Positions 1 through 8,200 of a DNA stretch of 64,000 nucleotides are shown here, in pieces (positions within the stretch are counted from its first letter, which is position 1; the number at the start of each line of letters is the position of its first letter). Position numbers and translations under genes: made by a program. The notes below the pieces were generated by a model. That model was given only the letters and a program-made list of their open reading frames with translations. It made no database searches and was not told the origin of the DNA. This stretch comes from Pseudarthrobacter defluvii (GTDB lineage: Bacteria > Actinomycetota > Actinomycetes > Actinomycetales > Micrococcaceae). The DNA is taken from the NCBI RefSeq assembly GCF_030323865.1, contig NZ_CP066362.1:1736001-1800000 (forward strand). Reading direction: 5' to 3'.

Positions 1-1508
1 CCATCAACAACATCGCGGCTGACAAGAAGCGCCGCGTGGTGATCGTGGTCAACGACAATGGCCGCTCCTATGCCCCCACCGTGGGCGGATTTGCCGACTA
101 CCTTGCCTCACTGCGCCCTACCATCGACTCCTTCCGAGCCGCCCCTGCCTACGAGGGCGCCCTGGACTGGTGGAAGAAGAGGCTGCAAAACGGCGGCCCC
201 GTGGGCCAGTTCACCTACAAGAGCCTGCACGCCATGAAAAAGGGCATTAAGGACTGGTGGGCACCGCAGGGCATGTTCGAGGACCTCGGCATGAAATACA
301 TCGGCCCGGTGGACGGCCACAACCTCCAGGCAATGGAGAACGCACTTTCCACCGCCAAGAATTACGGTGGCCCCGTCATCGTCCATGCCATGACCGAAAA
401 AGGCCACGGCTACGCTCCGGCCCGCGCCCACGAAGCCGACCAATTCCACGCCGTTGGCATCATCGATCCGGAGACGGGCGAGCCCACCGGCAGCGGCGGC
501 GCGCAGTCCTGGACCTCCGTATTTGCGGACGAGATCGCCGCCATCGCCGACGAACGCGACGACATTGTCGGTGTCACCGGCGCCATGCTGATCCCGGTGG
601 GCCTGCACAAGTTTGCGGCCAAACACCCCAAACGGGTCATCGACGTCGGGATCGCCGAACAGCATGCGCTGACCGCCGCCGCGGGCATGGCCTTCGGTGG
701 GCTGCACCCTGTGGTGGCCGTCTACGCCACGTTCCTGAACCGGGCCTTCGACCAGCTGCTGATGGACGTCGCCCTCCACAAAGCCGGCGTCACCATCGTC
801 CTGGACCGCGCAGGGGTCACCGGCCCCGACGGTGCCAGCCACCACGGCATGTGGGACATGGCCATGGTGCAGATCGTTCCCGGCCTTCACCTGGCGGCGC
901 CCCGTGACGCCACCCGGCTTCGGGAGGAGCTTCGCGAGGCCGTGGCCATCAGCGACGCCCCCAGCGTGGTGCGTTTCTCCAAGGGATCTGTTGGCCCGGC
1001 AGTTGAGGCATTGGAACGGCTGAGCGACGGCGTGGACGTCCTTGCCCGCCGCCCCTCCGGCTCCACTGAAAACGACGTACTCATCGTCAGCGTCGGCGCC
1101 ATGTCCGAGCTGGCCCTTGACGTTTCCAACCGGCTCGGTGCGCAGGGCATCAGCACCACAGTGGTCGATCCGCGCTGGGTTCTTCCGGTCCGCAAGTCCA
1201 TCATTGCGCTGGCATCGCACCACCGGCTGGTGATCTGCATCGAGGACGGCGTCCGCGCCGGCGGCGTGGGCTCGCGCATCCGGCAGGAAATGCGGGCGGC
1301 AGGCGTGGACACCGCACTGAACGAGGTGGGCCTGCCCGTTGAGTTCCTGGAGCATGGCACCCGCAACCAGGTGCTGGAGCGCGTCGGGCTTACCGCCCAG
1401 CAGATCACGCACGACGTCGTGGCCCAGGTCCTCGGCACGAAGGTTCCGTTTGCGCGGCCCCTGCCCGGGCAGCAGCACCCCACCACCGGCAGCCTTCCGA
1501 TCCTGTGA
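1..1508 (+). CDS. dxs: 1-deoxy-D-xylulose-5-phosphate synthase (5' truncated by window)
   Basis: This is the C-terminal part (about 500 residues) of a transketolase-like enzyme. It condenses pyruvate and glyceraldehyde 3-phosphate in the first step of the MEP isoprenoid pathway, using thiamine diphosphate. The frame is open from base 3, so the gene starts upstream; the family is about 640 residues long. The visible sequence shows the VVNDNG segment, the YIGPVDGH segment, the IAEQHA motif of the pyrimidine-binding domain, and a C-terminal transketolase domain. The stop overlaps the GTG start of the next gene (GTGA). The identification is firm; only the N-terminus is missing. Confidence 0.96.
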   Translation, partial: INNIAADKKRRVVIVVNDNGRSYAPTVGGFADYLASLRPTIDSFRAAPAYEGALDWWKKRLQNGGPVGQFTYKSLHAMKKGIKDWWAPQGMFEDLGMKYIGPVDGHNLQAMENALSTAKNYGGPVIVHAMTEKGHGYAPARAHEADQFHAVGIIDPETGEPTGSGGAQSWTSVFADEIAAIADERDDIVGVTGAMLIPVGLHKFAAKHPKRVIDVGIAEQHALTAAAGMAFGGLHPVVAVYATFLNRAFDQLLMDVALHKAGVTIVLDRAGVTGPDGASHHGMWDMAMVQIVPGLHLAAPRDATRLREELREAVAISDAPSVVRFSKGSVGPAVEALERLSDGVDVLARRPSGSTENDVLIVSVGAMSELALDVSNRLGAQGISTTVVDPRWVLPVRKSIIALASHHRLVICIEDGVRAGGVGSRIRQEMRAAGVDTALNEVGLPVEFLEHGTRNQVLERVGLTAQQITHDVVAQVLGTKVPFARPLPGQQHPTTGSLPIL

Positions 1509-2125
1509 GGGACGAGGATGAACTGAAGTACCCCGGGCCTGCCGGGGAGTCCGGACCGGTTCTGCACACCACAACCACACGCGTCCCCAACGGGCTGGAG
1601 CCGGGCCAACTGGTGGTTTCCCGCAACCGCAAGTGGAATGGCAAGGCCCACTGGGTTGTGCCCGGCCGGTACGTCGGCGAAGACCAGCACGGCTGGTGGA
1701 TTTTCCAGGGCACCAACGAGTTCTGCTCCCGCCCCGGCGCCGCCTTCTACACGCGCTCCGACGCGGTGCTGCTGGTGCCGCGCGAGGGTGACTGGGTGGC
1801 CACGTTCTACGACTCCGCCCACCCCGGCGGCGTGCGCGTGTACATCGACCTGGCGGTCGGCCACGAGTGGACACACATCCGGCCCGAGGTGACCGAGTTC
1901 CATGTGATCGACATGGACCTGGACGTCATCCGGACCGAGGCGCGCGGCGTCTTCATCGACGACCAGGACGAGTTCGCGGAGCACAGCGTCTCCATGCATT
2001 ACCCCCAGCGGCTGATCGAGGACATCCAGGCTGCCGCGGACGGGCTTTACCACGCCGTGAAGGCACAGCACGCGCCGTTCGACGGCACCGACGTCGAATG
2101 GTTTACCAAAGGACGCACCACATGA
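1505..2125 (+). CDS. DUF402 domain protein
   Basis: This 206-residue soluble protein carries a DUF402-type beta-rich fold. Conserved features are the HWVVPG and WWIFQGTNEF-like stretches, a VYIDLAVG segment and an acidic D-M-D-L-D-V patch near residue 135. DUF402 members act on nucleotides or phosphate esters with acidic metal ligands (family knowledge), but the substrate here is unknown. The GTG start overlaps the dxs stop and the TGA overlaps the next ATG, so it is probably translationally coupled to both. It may be cotranscribed with dxs. Confidence 0.8.
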   Translation: MRDEDELKYPGPAGESGPVLHTTTTRVPNGLEPGQLVVSRNRKWNGKAHWVVPGRYVGEDQHGWWIFQGTNEFCSRPGAAFYTRSDAVLLVPREGDWVATFYDSAHPGGVRVYIDLAVGHEWTHIRPEVTEFHVIDMDLDVIRTEARGVFIDDQDEFAEHSVSMHYPQRLIEDIQAAADGLYHAVKAQHAPFDGTDVEWFTKGRTT

Positions 2126-2682
2126 GCGGCATTGTCAGGGTCTACAAGCGCGACGACGAGGGCGCCCTCCAGTTCAGGGAAGCCTGGTTTGACGAGGACT
2201 ATTCCCAGTTCGTGATGAATTTCGGGGCCGTGGGGCACCAGAGCAAGACGGAGGAGACCGACGTTCCCGACGCCGCTGCTGCCGACGGGCTCCTGGACGC
2301 CTTTGCGGCGCAGTGCGCGGAGGACGGCTACGCCGAGATCCCCACTGAGGAGCAGTTCTGGGTGGTGGCCCAGTTCGCCCTCAAGACCAGGGAAGGCACG
2401 GACCGGGACCGTTACCTGGAGCAGAAGGCCAAGGACGCGCTGATCAGCCACCTGGCATGGCGCGGCCTGGGCACGGTAGAGCGCTCGGAGTTCAGCGACT
2501 ACAAGCTCAACATCTTCTGCCTGTGCCCGGACGTGAACAAGGCGGTCAACGCAATCAAGGTCTGCATCCGGGGCGAGGACCTGGACTTCACCAAGCTCAG
2601 CATAGGCGCTGCGCCCTACAAAGACCCGGACCATTTCAAACTCAAGCACTCAGCCAAGCCCGCCGCCAGCTTCAGCCTTTAG
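2122..2682 (+). CDS. conserved hypothetical protein, acidic
   Basis: This 186-residue protein starts at an ATG that overlaps the upstream stop (ATGA). I chose it because the longer reading frame upstream only shadows the DUF402 gene. The sequence begins with a short beta-strand-like segment (IVRVYKRD) and is rich in Asp and Glu. It has a C-terminal half with a CLCPDVNKAVNAIKVC stretch. There is no signal peptide, membrane segment or recognised catalytic motif. Its tight coupling suggests it works with or is co-regulated with the DUF402 gene. Function unknown. Confidence 0.72.
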   Translation: MSGIVRVYKRDDEGALQFREAWFDEDYSQFVMNFGAVGHQSKTEETDVPDAAAADGLLDAFAAQCAEDGYAEIPTEEQFWVVAQFALKTREGTDRDRYLEQKAKDALISHLAWRGLGTVERSEFSDYKLNIFCLCPDVNKAVNAIKVCIRGEDLDFTKLSIGAAPYKDPDHFKLKHSAKPAASFSL

Positions 2683-2691
2683 GAGACAACG

Positions 2692-3669
2692 TTGACCAGT
2701 TACCGCCGCCTCGGAAAATCAGGCCTCACCGTCTCCACCGTCGGACTTGGCTGCAACAACCTGGGCCGGGCGAACACCGCCACGGAGTCGCAGGACGCAA
2801 CAGACGCCGTCGTCCATGCCGCGATCGACGCCGGCATCACCCTGTTCGACGTCGCAGACACCTATGGCCGGGAACCGGGCCTCAGCGAGACCATGCTCGG
2901 CAAGGCACTCGGCGCCCGCCGTGGTGATGTGGTCCTGGCCACCAAGTTCGGGATGGACGCCAAGGGCGCCAACGGCCCGGACTTCGGCGCCCGCGGCTCC
3001 CGGCGTTACATCGTGCAGGCGGTGGAGGCCTCGCTGCGCCGGCTGGGCACCGACTGGATCGACCTGTACCAGTTCCACACCCCGGACCCGCTGACGCCCA
3101 TTGACGAGACCCTGGCGGCGCTGGACACCCTGGTCCGCAGCGGAAAGGTCCGCTACATCGGTCACTCCAACCGCTCCGGGTGGCAGATCGCCCAAGCGGA
3201 GTACGTGGCCCGCGAACTGGGCACCGAGCGGTTCATCTCGTCGCAAAATCATTACAACCTCCTGGACCGGCGTGCCGAACTCGAAGTGACCCCGGCCGCC
3301 GAGGAGTTCGGCCTGGGCGTGCTGCCGTACTTCCCGCTCGCCAACGGGCTGCTCACCGGCAAGTACGCGCCCGGCCACGCGCCCGAGGGGTCCCGGCTCA
3401 GCCACACCCGCACCAACCTGGTGAACGACGCCGACTGGGACCAGTTGGCCAGTTTCAGCGCCTTCGCCAAGGAACGCGGCCTGACGGAGATCGAGGTGGC
3501 CTTTTCCTGGCTCGCCGCCCAGCCTTCGGTGGCCAGCGTCATCGCCGGCGCCACCAGGCCGGAGCAGGTCAGGCAGAACGCGGAAGCGGCCAACTGGGTC
3601 CCCACGCCCGAGGACCTCGCCGAACTGGACGGGATCTTCCCCGCAGTGCCCAAGGTGGCACTCTTCTAG
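2692..3669 (+). CDS. aldo/keto reductase
   Basis: This 325-residue (beta/alpha)8-barrel oxidoreductase probably reduces a carbonyl compound with NADPH. The catalytic tetrad is visible: D53 and Y58 in FDVADTYG, K85 in ATKFG, and H129 in QFHTPD. A C-terminal IAGATRPEQV segment is typical of the NADPH-binding loop. The TTG start is preceded by an AGGAG ribosome binding site that overlaps the stop of the upstream gene. The N-terminal RRLGKSGLTVS pattern is typical of YajO/Tas-like members. The substrate is not predictable. Confidence 0.92.
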   Translation: MTSYRRLGKSGLTVSTVGLGCNNLGRANTATESQDATDAVVHAAIDAGITLFDVADTYGREPGLSETMLGKALGARRGDVVLATKFGMDAKGANGPDFGARGSRRYIVQAVEASLRRLGTDWIDLYQFHTPDPLTPIDETLAALDTLVRSGKVRYIGHSNRSGWQIAQAEYVARELGTERFISSQNHYNLLDRRAELEVTPAAEEFGLGVLPYFPLANGLLTGKYAPGHAPEGSRLSHTRTNLVNDADWDQLASFSAFAKERGLTEIEVAFSWLAAQPSVASVIAGATRPEQVRQNAEAANWVPTPEDLAELDGIFPAVPKVALF

Positions 3670-3675
3670 GCAGCC

Positions 3676-4701
3676 GTGCCCGCCTACCTGCTGGACGTTG
3701 ATACCGGCATCGACGACGCCCTGGCGCTTGCCTACCTTGCCGCCCTTCCGGATACCGAGTTCGTGGCGGTGACGGCCACGCCGGGGAACGTGGACGCGGA
3801 CCAGGTGGCCCGCAACACCCTGGCGCTGCTGGAATTGTGCGGCCGGCCCGGAGTGCAGGTGGCAGTCGGTGCCCGCAAGCCGCTGTCCATCCCGCTGCTC
3901 ACCACGCCGGAAACCCACGGACCCCAGGGCATCGGCTATGCCGTCCTGCCTGAACCAACCGGCCAGCTTAGCCCGCGGGACGCGGTGGACCTCTGGATCG
4001 AGTACGCCAGGGCCAAGCCGGGGGAGCTCACCGCGCTTATCACGGCCCCGCTGACCAACTTCGCCCTGGCCCTGCGGAAGGAACCGGAGCTTCCCGACCT
4101 CCTGGCCAAGGTGGTCATCATGGGCGGTGCCTTCTACCACCAGGGCAACACCACGCCCACGGCCGAATGGAACACGCACGTGGATCCCCACGCCGCCAAG
4201 GAGGTCTACGCCGCGTACCGGGGCCGGCCGGAGGAGAAACTGCCCATCGTCTGCTCCCTGGACACCACAGAACGCATGGAGCTGCACCCTGCCCACGTCC
4301 AGGCGCTGGCCGAGGCCGCCGGGGCCTCCGTCCCTGAACTGGTGCTCTCCGGGGACCCCGAAGGCCGGCGCAGCACTTCCGACAACACGCTGGTCAGGCA
4401 CCTGTCCGATGCCCTTCGTTTCTACTTTGAATTCCACCGGCACTACGACCAGGGGTACCTGGCCCACGTCCACGACTTTTTCGCCGCCGGAGTCGCCGCC
4501 GGCACGCTCGAGTACACCGCCCGGCCCGCCACCGTGGACGTCGAAACCGACTCCCCGCTCCTGATGGGAACAACGGTGGCCGACTTCCGCGGACTCTGGG
4601 GCGCGCCCCCCAACGCCCGGGTCGTGTCCGGGAACAACCCCCGGCAGGCCTTCGGTGAGCTCGTGTCCGCCGTCGGGATGTTGGCCCGGCGCGTGGGATA
4701 G
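3676..4701 (+). CDS. nucleoside hydrolase (inosine/uridine-preferring type)
   Basis: This 341-residue enzyme probably cleaves the N-glycosidic bond of ribonucleosides to give ribose and a free base. The signature of the family is the N-terminal DVDTGIDDA motif (D7, D9, D13, D14), which binds calcium and the ribose hydroxyls. Further hallmarks are a VVIMGGAF-like segment and the EWNTHVDPHAA motif. The GTG start lies only 6 bases after the aldo/keto reductase stop, so the two are probably cotranscribed. Placement just before an ECF importer suggests nucleoside or base salvage, but this is inference. Confidence 0.92.
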   Translation: MPAYLLDVDTGIDDALALAYLAALPDTEFVAVTATPGNVDADQVARNTLALLELCGRPGVQVAVGARKPLSIPLLTTPETHGPQGIGYAVLPEPTGQLSPRDAVDLWIEYARAKPGELTALITAPLTNFALALRKEPELPDLLAKVVIMGGAFYHQGNTTPTAEWNTHVDPHAAKEVYAAYRGRPEEKLPIVCSLDTTERMELHPAHVQALAEAAGASVPELVLSGDPEGRRSTSDNTLVRHLSDALRFYFEFHRHYDQGYLAHVHDFFAAGVAAGTLEYTARPATVDVETDSPLLMGTTVADFRGLWGAPPNARVVSGNNPRQAFGELVSAVGMLARRVG

Positions 4702-4727
4702 CAGGTCCCGCACCGCGGAATGGCCGG

Positions 4728-4848
4728 TAGAATAGGTTCCGGACCGGACCGGCGCAGTTGCCGCCGGCTGCTGCCGAGGTGACATAGGCAGCCACACTCC
4801 GGCCCGGTACTGCCGGGCCACTGCCTGCACCCCAAAGGAACATTCCCC
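4728..4848 (+). promoter_or_regulatory. promoter-like site and structured leader before ECF transporter
   Basis: A TAGAAT -10-like hexamer sits at 4728-4733, followed by a leader of about 110 bases. The leader contains two strong hairpins: a 6-bp stem at 4770-4792 with an 11-base loop, and a 7-bp GGCCCGG/CCGGGCC stem at 4801-4819. A ribosome binding site (AAAGGA) precedes the ATG at 4849. No known riboswitch consensus was recognised. It may be an independent promoter with a regulatory leader. Confidence 0.4.
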
Positions 4849-5763
4849 ATGTCATCGCCCTCTTTGACGCTCCCGTCACAGGAACGCTTCCCGGCCCGGC
4901 GCCGGCTGCTGGAGATCCTCGGCGCCCTGGCCATCGCGGCAACCTACATCTACCTGGTGCTCAACCAGCCGGCCGACATCACCGGCGGCCCCGGCAGCGC
5001 GTCGGCCCTGATTGCCCTCACCGGCTTCCTGGCGGGGGCCGTCCTGCTGATCGTCGCCGTCCTGCCCACCCTGCCCGCGTCCACCCTGGTACTGATCCCG
5101 GTGGCCTTGGTCCTGAACATCGTGCTGGGCCAGTTCGTCGGCAGCACCCTGGTGCCCTTCTACCTCGATGCCATCGGCACAGTGCTGATCGCCGTCCTGG
5201 CCGGACCGGCAGCCGGCGCAGCCACCGGGGCCCTCAGCAGCATCGTCTGGTCCTTCTTCAACCCCACAGTCCTTCCGTTTGCCGCCGGCGCCGCGCTCAT
5301 CGGATGCCTGGCGGGACTGGCAGCACGCTACGGCCTCTTCCGCCGTTTCTACCTGGCTCCGGTCGCCGGCTTCGTCACCGGGATCATCGCAGGCGTTGTC
5401 TCCGCACCCGTGGCTGCCTTCGTCTTCGGCGGAACCTCCGGTGTAGCGACCGGCGCCATCGTCAGCGCCTTCCGGGCCATGGGCGATACCCTCCTGGCCG
5501 CCATCACCAAGCAGGCGCTGATTTCCGATCCCATGGATAAGGCGATCGTGTTCACCATCGTGGCCATCCTGGTCTACGCGCTGCCCCGCCGGGCACGCCA
5601 GCAGTTCCCCTTCATCCGGCGCCACCGGGTCCTGGCCGGCAACACCCCGGCAGCCGACGCCCGCGTGGACGCCCCGGCCGAGGGTACGGTGCAGGCCCCA
5701 GCCCAAGGCACTGCCCAGGCTCCGGTCCCGGGCACTGCCCGCGATTCAACCCCGAAGGGCTGA
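4849..5763 (+). CDS. ECF transporter S component (substrate-binding membrane subunit)
   Basis: This 304-residue integral membrane protein has about six hydrophobic helices between residues 20 and 240. It is followed directly by EcfT and EcfA, which marks it as the substrate-binding subunit of an energy-coupling factor importer. The helices are rich in Gly and Ala with GPAAGAATGALSS-type packing motifs, as in S components. The C-terminal tail (residues about 265-304) is a low-complexity Ala/Pro/Gly/Thr repeat without a clear function. The substrate is unknown; the upstream nucleoside hydrolase makes a nucleoside, base or vitamin plausible. Confidence 0.85.
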   Translation: MSSPSLTLPSQERFPARRRLLEILGALAIAATYIYLVLNQPADITGGPGSASALIALTGFLAGAVLLIVAVLPTLPASTLVLIPVALVLNIVLGQFVGSTLVPFYLDAIGTVLIAVLAGPAAGAATGALSSIVWSFFNPTVLPFAAGAALIGCLAGLAARYGLFRRFYLAPVAGFVTGIIAGVVSAPVAAFVFGGTSGVATGAIVSAFRAMGDTLLAAITKQALISDPMDKAIVFTIVAILVYALPRRARQQFPFIRRHRVLAGNTPAADARVDAPAEGTVQAPAQGTAQAPVPGTARDSTPKG

Positions 5764-5772
5764 CCGGCCCCG

Positions 5773-6561
5773 GTGACAGCATCCCCGGCAGGCAGGACTG
5801 CGGCGTGCACCAGGCGGACAAAGTTTAATCCCCTGACCTGGCTGGCCGCTGCCGGCAGCACGGCGGCCATTACGACGGCGGCCGCAAGCTGGCAGCTGTC
5901 AGTCGCCGTGGTTGCCGCGTGCCTGGGCCTGTCCCTGGCGGGCGGCACAGGCCGCCGCGTGGTGCCGGCGGCCGCAGCAGTCCTGGTCCCGCTGGGCCTG
6001 TCGCTGCTGGTGCTGCACGGGTTGTTTTTCCCTGAAGGCCGAACTGTGCTGGCGGAGTGGGGACCCTCCCGGGTCACGGCAGAGGGCCTGGAGTTCGCAG
6101 GCCAGCGGATCCTGCAGCTGGCCGCCGTCGTCATGGCCCTGCTGCTGTTCTCCTTCAGCGTCAATGTTCCTGACCTGGTGGCCGCGTTGTCCGCCCGCGG
6201 CGTGCAGGGCCGGTTCGCCTTCGTGCTGGCGTCCACCCTGACCCTGCTGCCCGCCATCGCGGCACGGGCACAACGGATCCGCCAGGCCCAGGAATCACGC
6301 GGCCTGGTGGTCACCCGCAGCCTGGTGTCCCGGGCTGGCGCGTTCAGACTGCAAGCCGTCCCCCTGGTCCTGTCCCTGATCGAGGACGCCGGCACCAGGG
6401 CGGCCGCTCTGGAGGCGAGGGGATTGAGCAGCACCGGTCCGCGCACCAGTTACCGGGAGGTTCCCGATTCCAGCCTGCAGCGGACGGCACGCGCGGTCCT
6501 GGTGCTGCTGGCCGTGGCAGCGGTGGTGCTCCGTCTGGTGCAGGCAGGCTCGGGTGGCTGA
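5773..6561 (+). CDS. ecfT: ECF transporter transmembrane subunit EcfT
   Basis: This 262-residue membrane protein couples ATP hydrolysis in EcfA to movement of the S component. It has several hydrophobic helices (about residues 20-110 and a final one near 240-255). A cytoplasmic region carries the diagnostic Ala-Arg-Gly coupling motif in AALEARGLSS. It starts at GTG 9 bases after the S component stop and overlaps the start of the ATPase gene. The three genes form one importer operon. Confidence 0.87.
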   Translation: MTASPAGRTAACTRRTKFNPLTWLAAAGSTAAITTAAASWQLSVAVVAACLGLSLAGGTGRRVVPAAAAVLVPLGLSLLVLHGLFFPEGRTVLAEWGPSRVTAEGLEFAGQRILQLAAVVMALLLFSFSVNVPDLVAALSARGVQGRFAFVLASTLTLLPAIAARAQRIRQAQESRGLVVTRSLVSRAGAFRLQAVPLVLSLIEDAGTRAAALEARGLSSTGPRTSYREVPDSSLQRTARAVLVLLAVAAVVLRLVQAGSGG

Positions 6562-8155
6562 GCGCATGGTCACGGGCGGCCCACAGAACGGTGCAGGCAA
6601 TACCGGCAATGACAGTAATGCACCCGTGCCCGTGCTCGCTGCCGGGATCCGGCAATTCACCTTTCACGACGCGCACGCACCTGCACTCCGGGAGGTGGCT
6701 GTTTCCTTTCCGCCCGGGTCCTTCACAGCCATCCTGGGCGCCTCGGGAAGCGGCAAATCCACCGTGGGCCGCCTCCTGGCAGGCTGGCTGCCACCGGGCG
6801 CCCACGGAGCCCTGTCAGGGTTCCTTGAGCTGTCCGGCACCCGGTTGGAGTTCGACGGCGGCCCGGGGGATCCGCGGATCAACCCCGCCGAGTGGGGCAG
6901 ACACGTGGGCTTCGTCCCGCAGGACCCCGCCACCGTCCTGTCCACCGTCCGGGCGACGGTGGCCGAGGAGCTGGCGTTCGGATTGGAAAACACCGGGATC
7001 GACCGCGGAGCGATGGTGGCGGCCGTGGAGCACACCGCCGCTCTGCTGGGACTGCGCAGCAAGCTGGACCAGGACCCGGCGCACCTCTCTGGTGGCCAGC
7101 TGCGCCGCCTGGCCATCGGCTGCGCGATGATCGTGGGCCCCCCGGTACTGGTCATGGACGAGCCCTTCGCCTCCCTGGACGCGGCAGGGGCTGCGGAGCT
7201 TGCAGCCCTGGTGCGCGACCTCCAGGACCGCGGCACCGCCGTCGTGATCCTCAGCCAAACCATTGATCCGTTGCTCCGGGAAGCCGGCACCTGGGTGGTG
7301 CTGTCAGAGGGAACGGTCACCGCGAGCGGGGCGCCTGCCGGCTTGGAGAGCAGTCCAGGGGCGCTGCCGGCATCGATCCGGCACCCCGTCCCCATGCAGG
7401 CTGCGGCGCGCGCCCTGCCACAGGCCGCCGGAACAGAGCCAGGGCGGCCTGCGCTCCAGCTCCGGAATGTGTCCTTCGGGTACCCGGAAGCACCAGCCCG
7501 CGGCAGGCGAAAGAGGAAATCTGCCCAGGCAGGCGAGCCGAAGCATCCCGCCCTGGTGCTGCGCGACATCGAACTGGCAGTCAATCCGGGTGAAATCGTT
7601 GCCGTGACCGGCCGCAACGGCGCCGGCAAATCAACCCTCCTGCGGCACTTCAACGGCCTGCTGCGTCCCACTTCGGGCAGCGTGGCAGTTGGGGGTACTG
7701 ACATAGCCGGAGCGCCCGTGGGGCGGACCGCAGCCTCGGTGGGCCTGCTGTTCCAGCAGCCGCGCGACCAGTTGTTTGAGCGGACCGTGCTCCGGGAGGT
7801 CAGCTTTGGGCTGGACCGCCTGGTGGGCCCGGCGACCGCGAGGAACCGTGCCGCCGCAGCGCTGCGGGCGGTGGGCCTGGCGGATGCGGCCCACGATCAT
7901 CCGGCCGAGCTGCCGGCGTCCGCCCAGCGGCTTTTGGCCCTGGCAACCGTCCTGGCACGCAAGCCCGCCGTCCTGGCACTGGACGAGCCCACCGGGGCGC
8001 TGGACGGGGACGGGCTGGACCTGCTCGACGCCGCCGTACGGTCGGCAGCGGCGGAGGGCGCCGCCGTCGTGCTGGTCACCCATGACCTGGGCTATGCACG
8101 ATCGGCAGCGCACCGCAGTGTGGCGCTGGACGGCGGCCGGCTGGTGCCGGCCTGA
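6554..8155 (+). CDS. ecfA: ECF transporter ATPase, two fused ABC domains
   Basis: This 533-residue protein fuses two ABC ATPase domains that are usually encoded separately as EcfA1 and EcfA2. The first domain has Walker A GASGSGKS from G62, a Q-loop near VPQDP, signature LSGGQ at L178 and Walker B LVMDEP. The second has Walker A GRNGAGKS from G353, a LLFQQP Q-loop and Walker B LALDEP. Its signature position reads LPASAQR (from L453) instead of LSGGQ. That would leave one of the two composite ATP sites degenerate. The GTG start overlaps the ecfT stop. Confidence 0.92.
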   Translation: MAERMVTGGPQNGAGNTGNDSNAPVPVLAAGIRQFTFHDAHAPALREVAVSFPPGSFTAILGASGSGKSTVGRLLAGWLPPGAHGALSGFLELSGTRLEFDGGPGDPRINPAEWGRHVGFVPQDPATVLSTVRATVAEELAFGLENTGIDRGAMVAAVEHTAALLGLRSKLDQDPAHLSGGQLRRLAIGCAMIVGPPVLVMDEPFASLDAAGAAELAALVRDLQDRGTAVVILSQTIDPLLREAGTWVVLSEGTVTASGAPAGLESSPGALPASIRHPVPMQAAARALPQAAGTEPGRPALQLRNVSFGYPEAPARGRRKRKSAQAGEPKHPALVLRDIELAVNPGEIVAVTGRNGAGKSTLLRHFNGLLRPTSGSVAVGGTDIAGAPVGRTAASVGLLFQQPRDQLFERTVLREVSFGLDRLVGPATARNRAAAALRAVGLADAAHDHPAELPASAQRLLALATVLARKPAVLALDEPTGALDGDGLDLLDAAVRSAAAEGAAVVLVTHDLGYARSAAHRSVALDGGRLVPA

Positions 8156-8200
8156 CCGTCCGTGCCGCCTCGCCCGTGTGGCCAGACAGCCCGGCGCTGC

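Noticed and set aside
2719..4830. A 703-codon minus-strand frame opposite the aldo/keto reductase and nucleoside hydrolase
   Set aside because: It spans two clear genes and their junction and shows only compositional bias.
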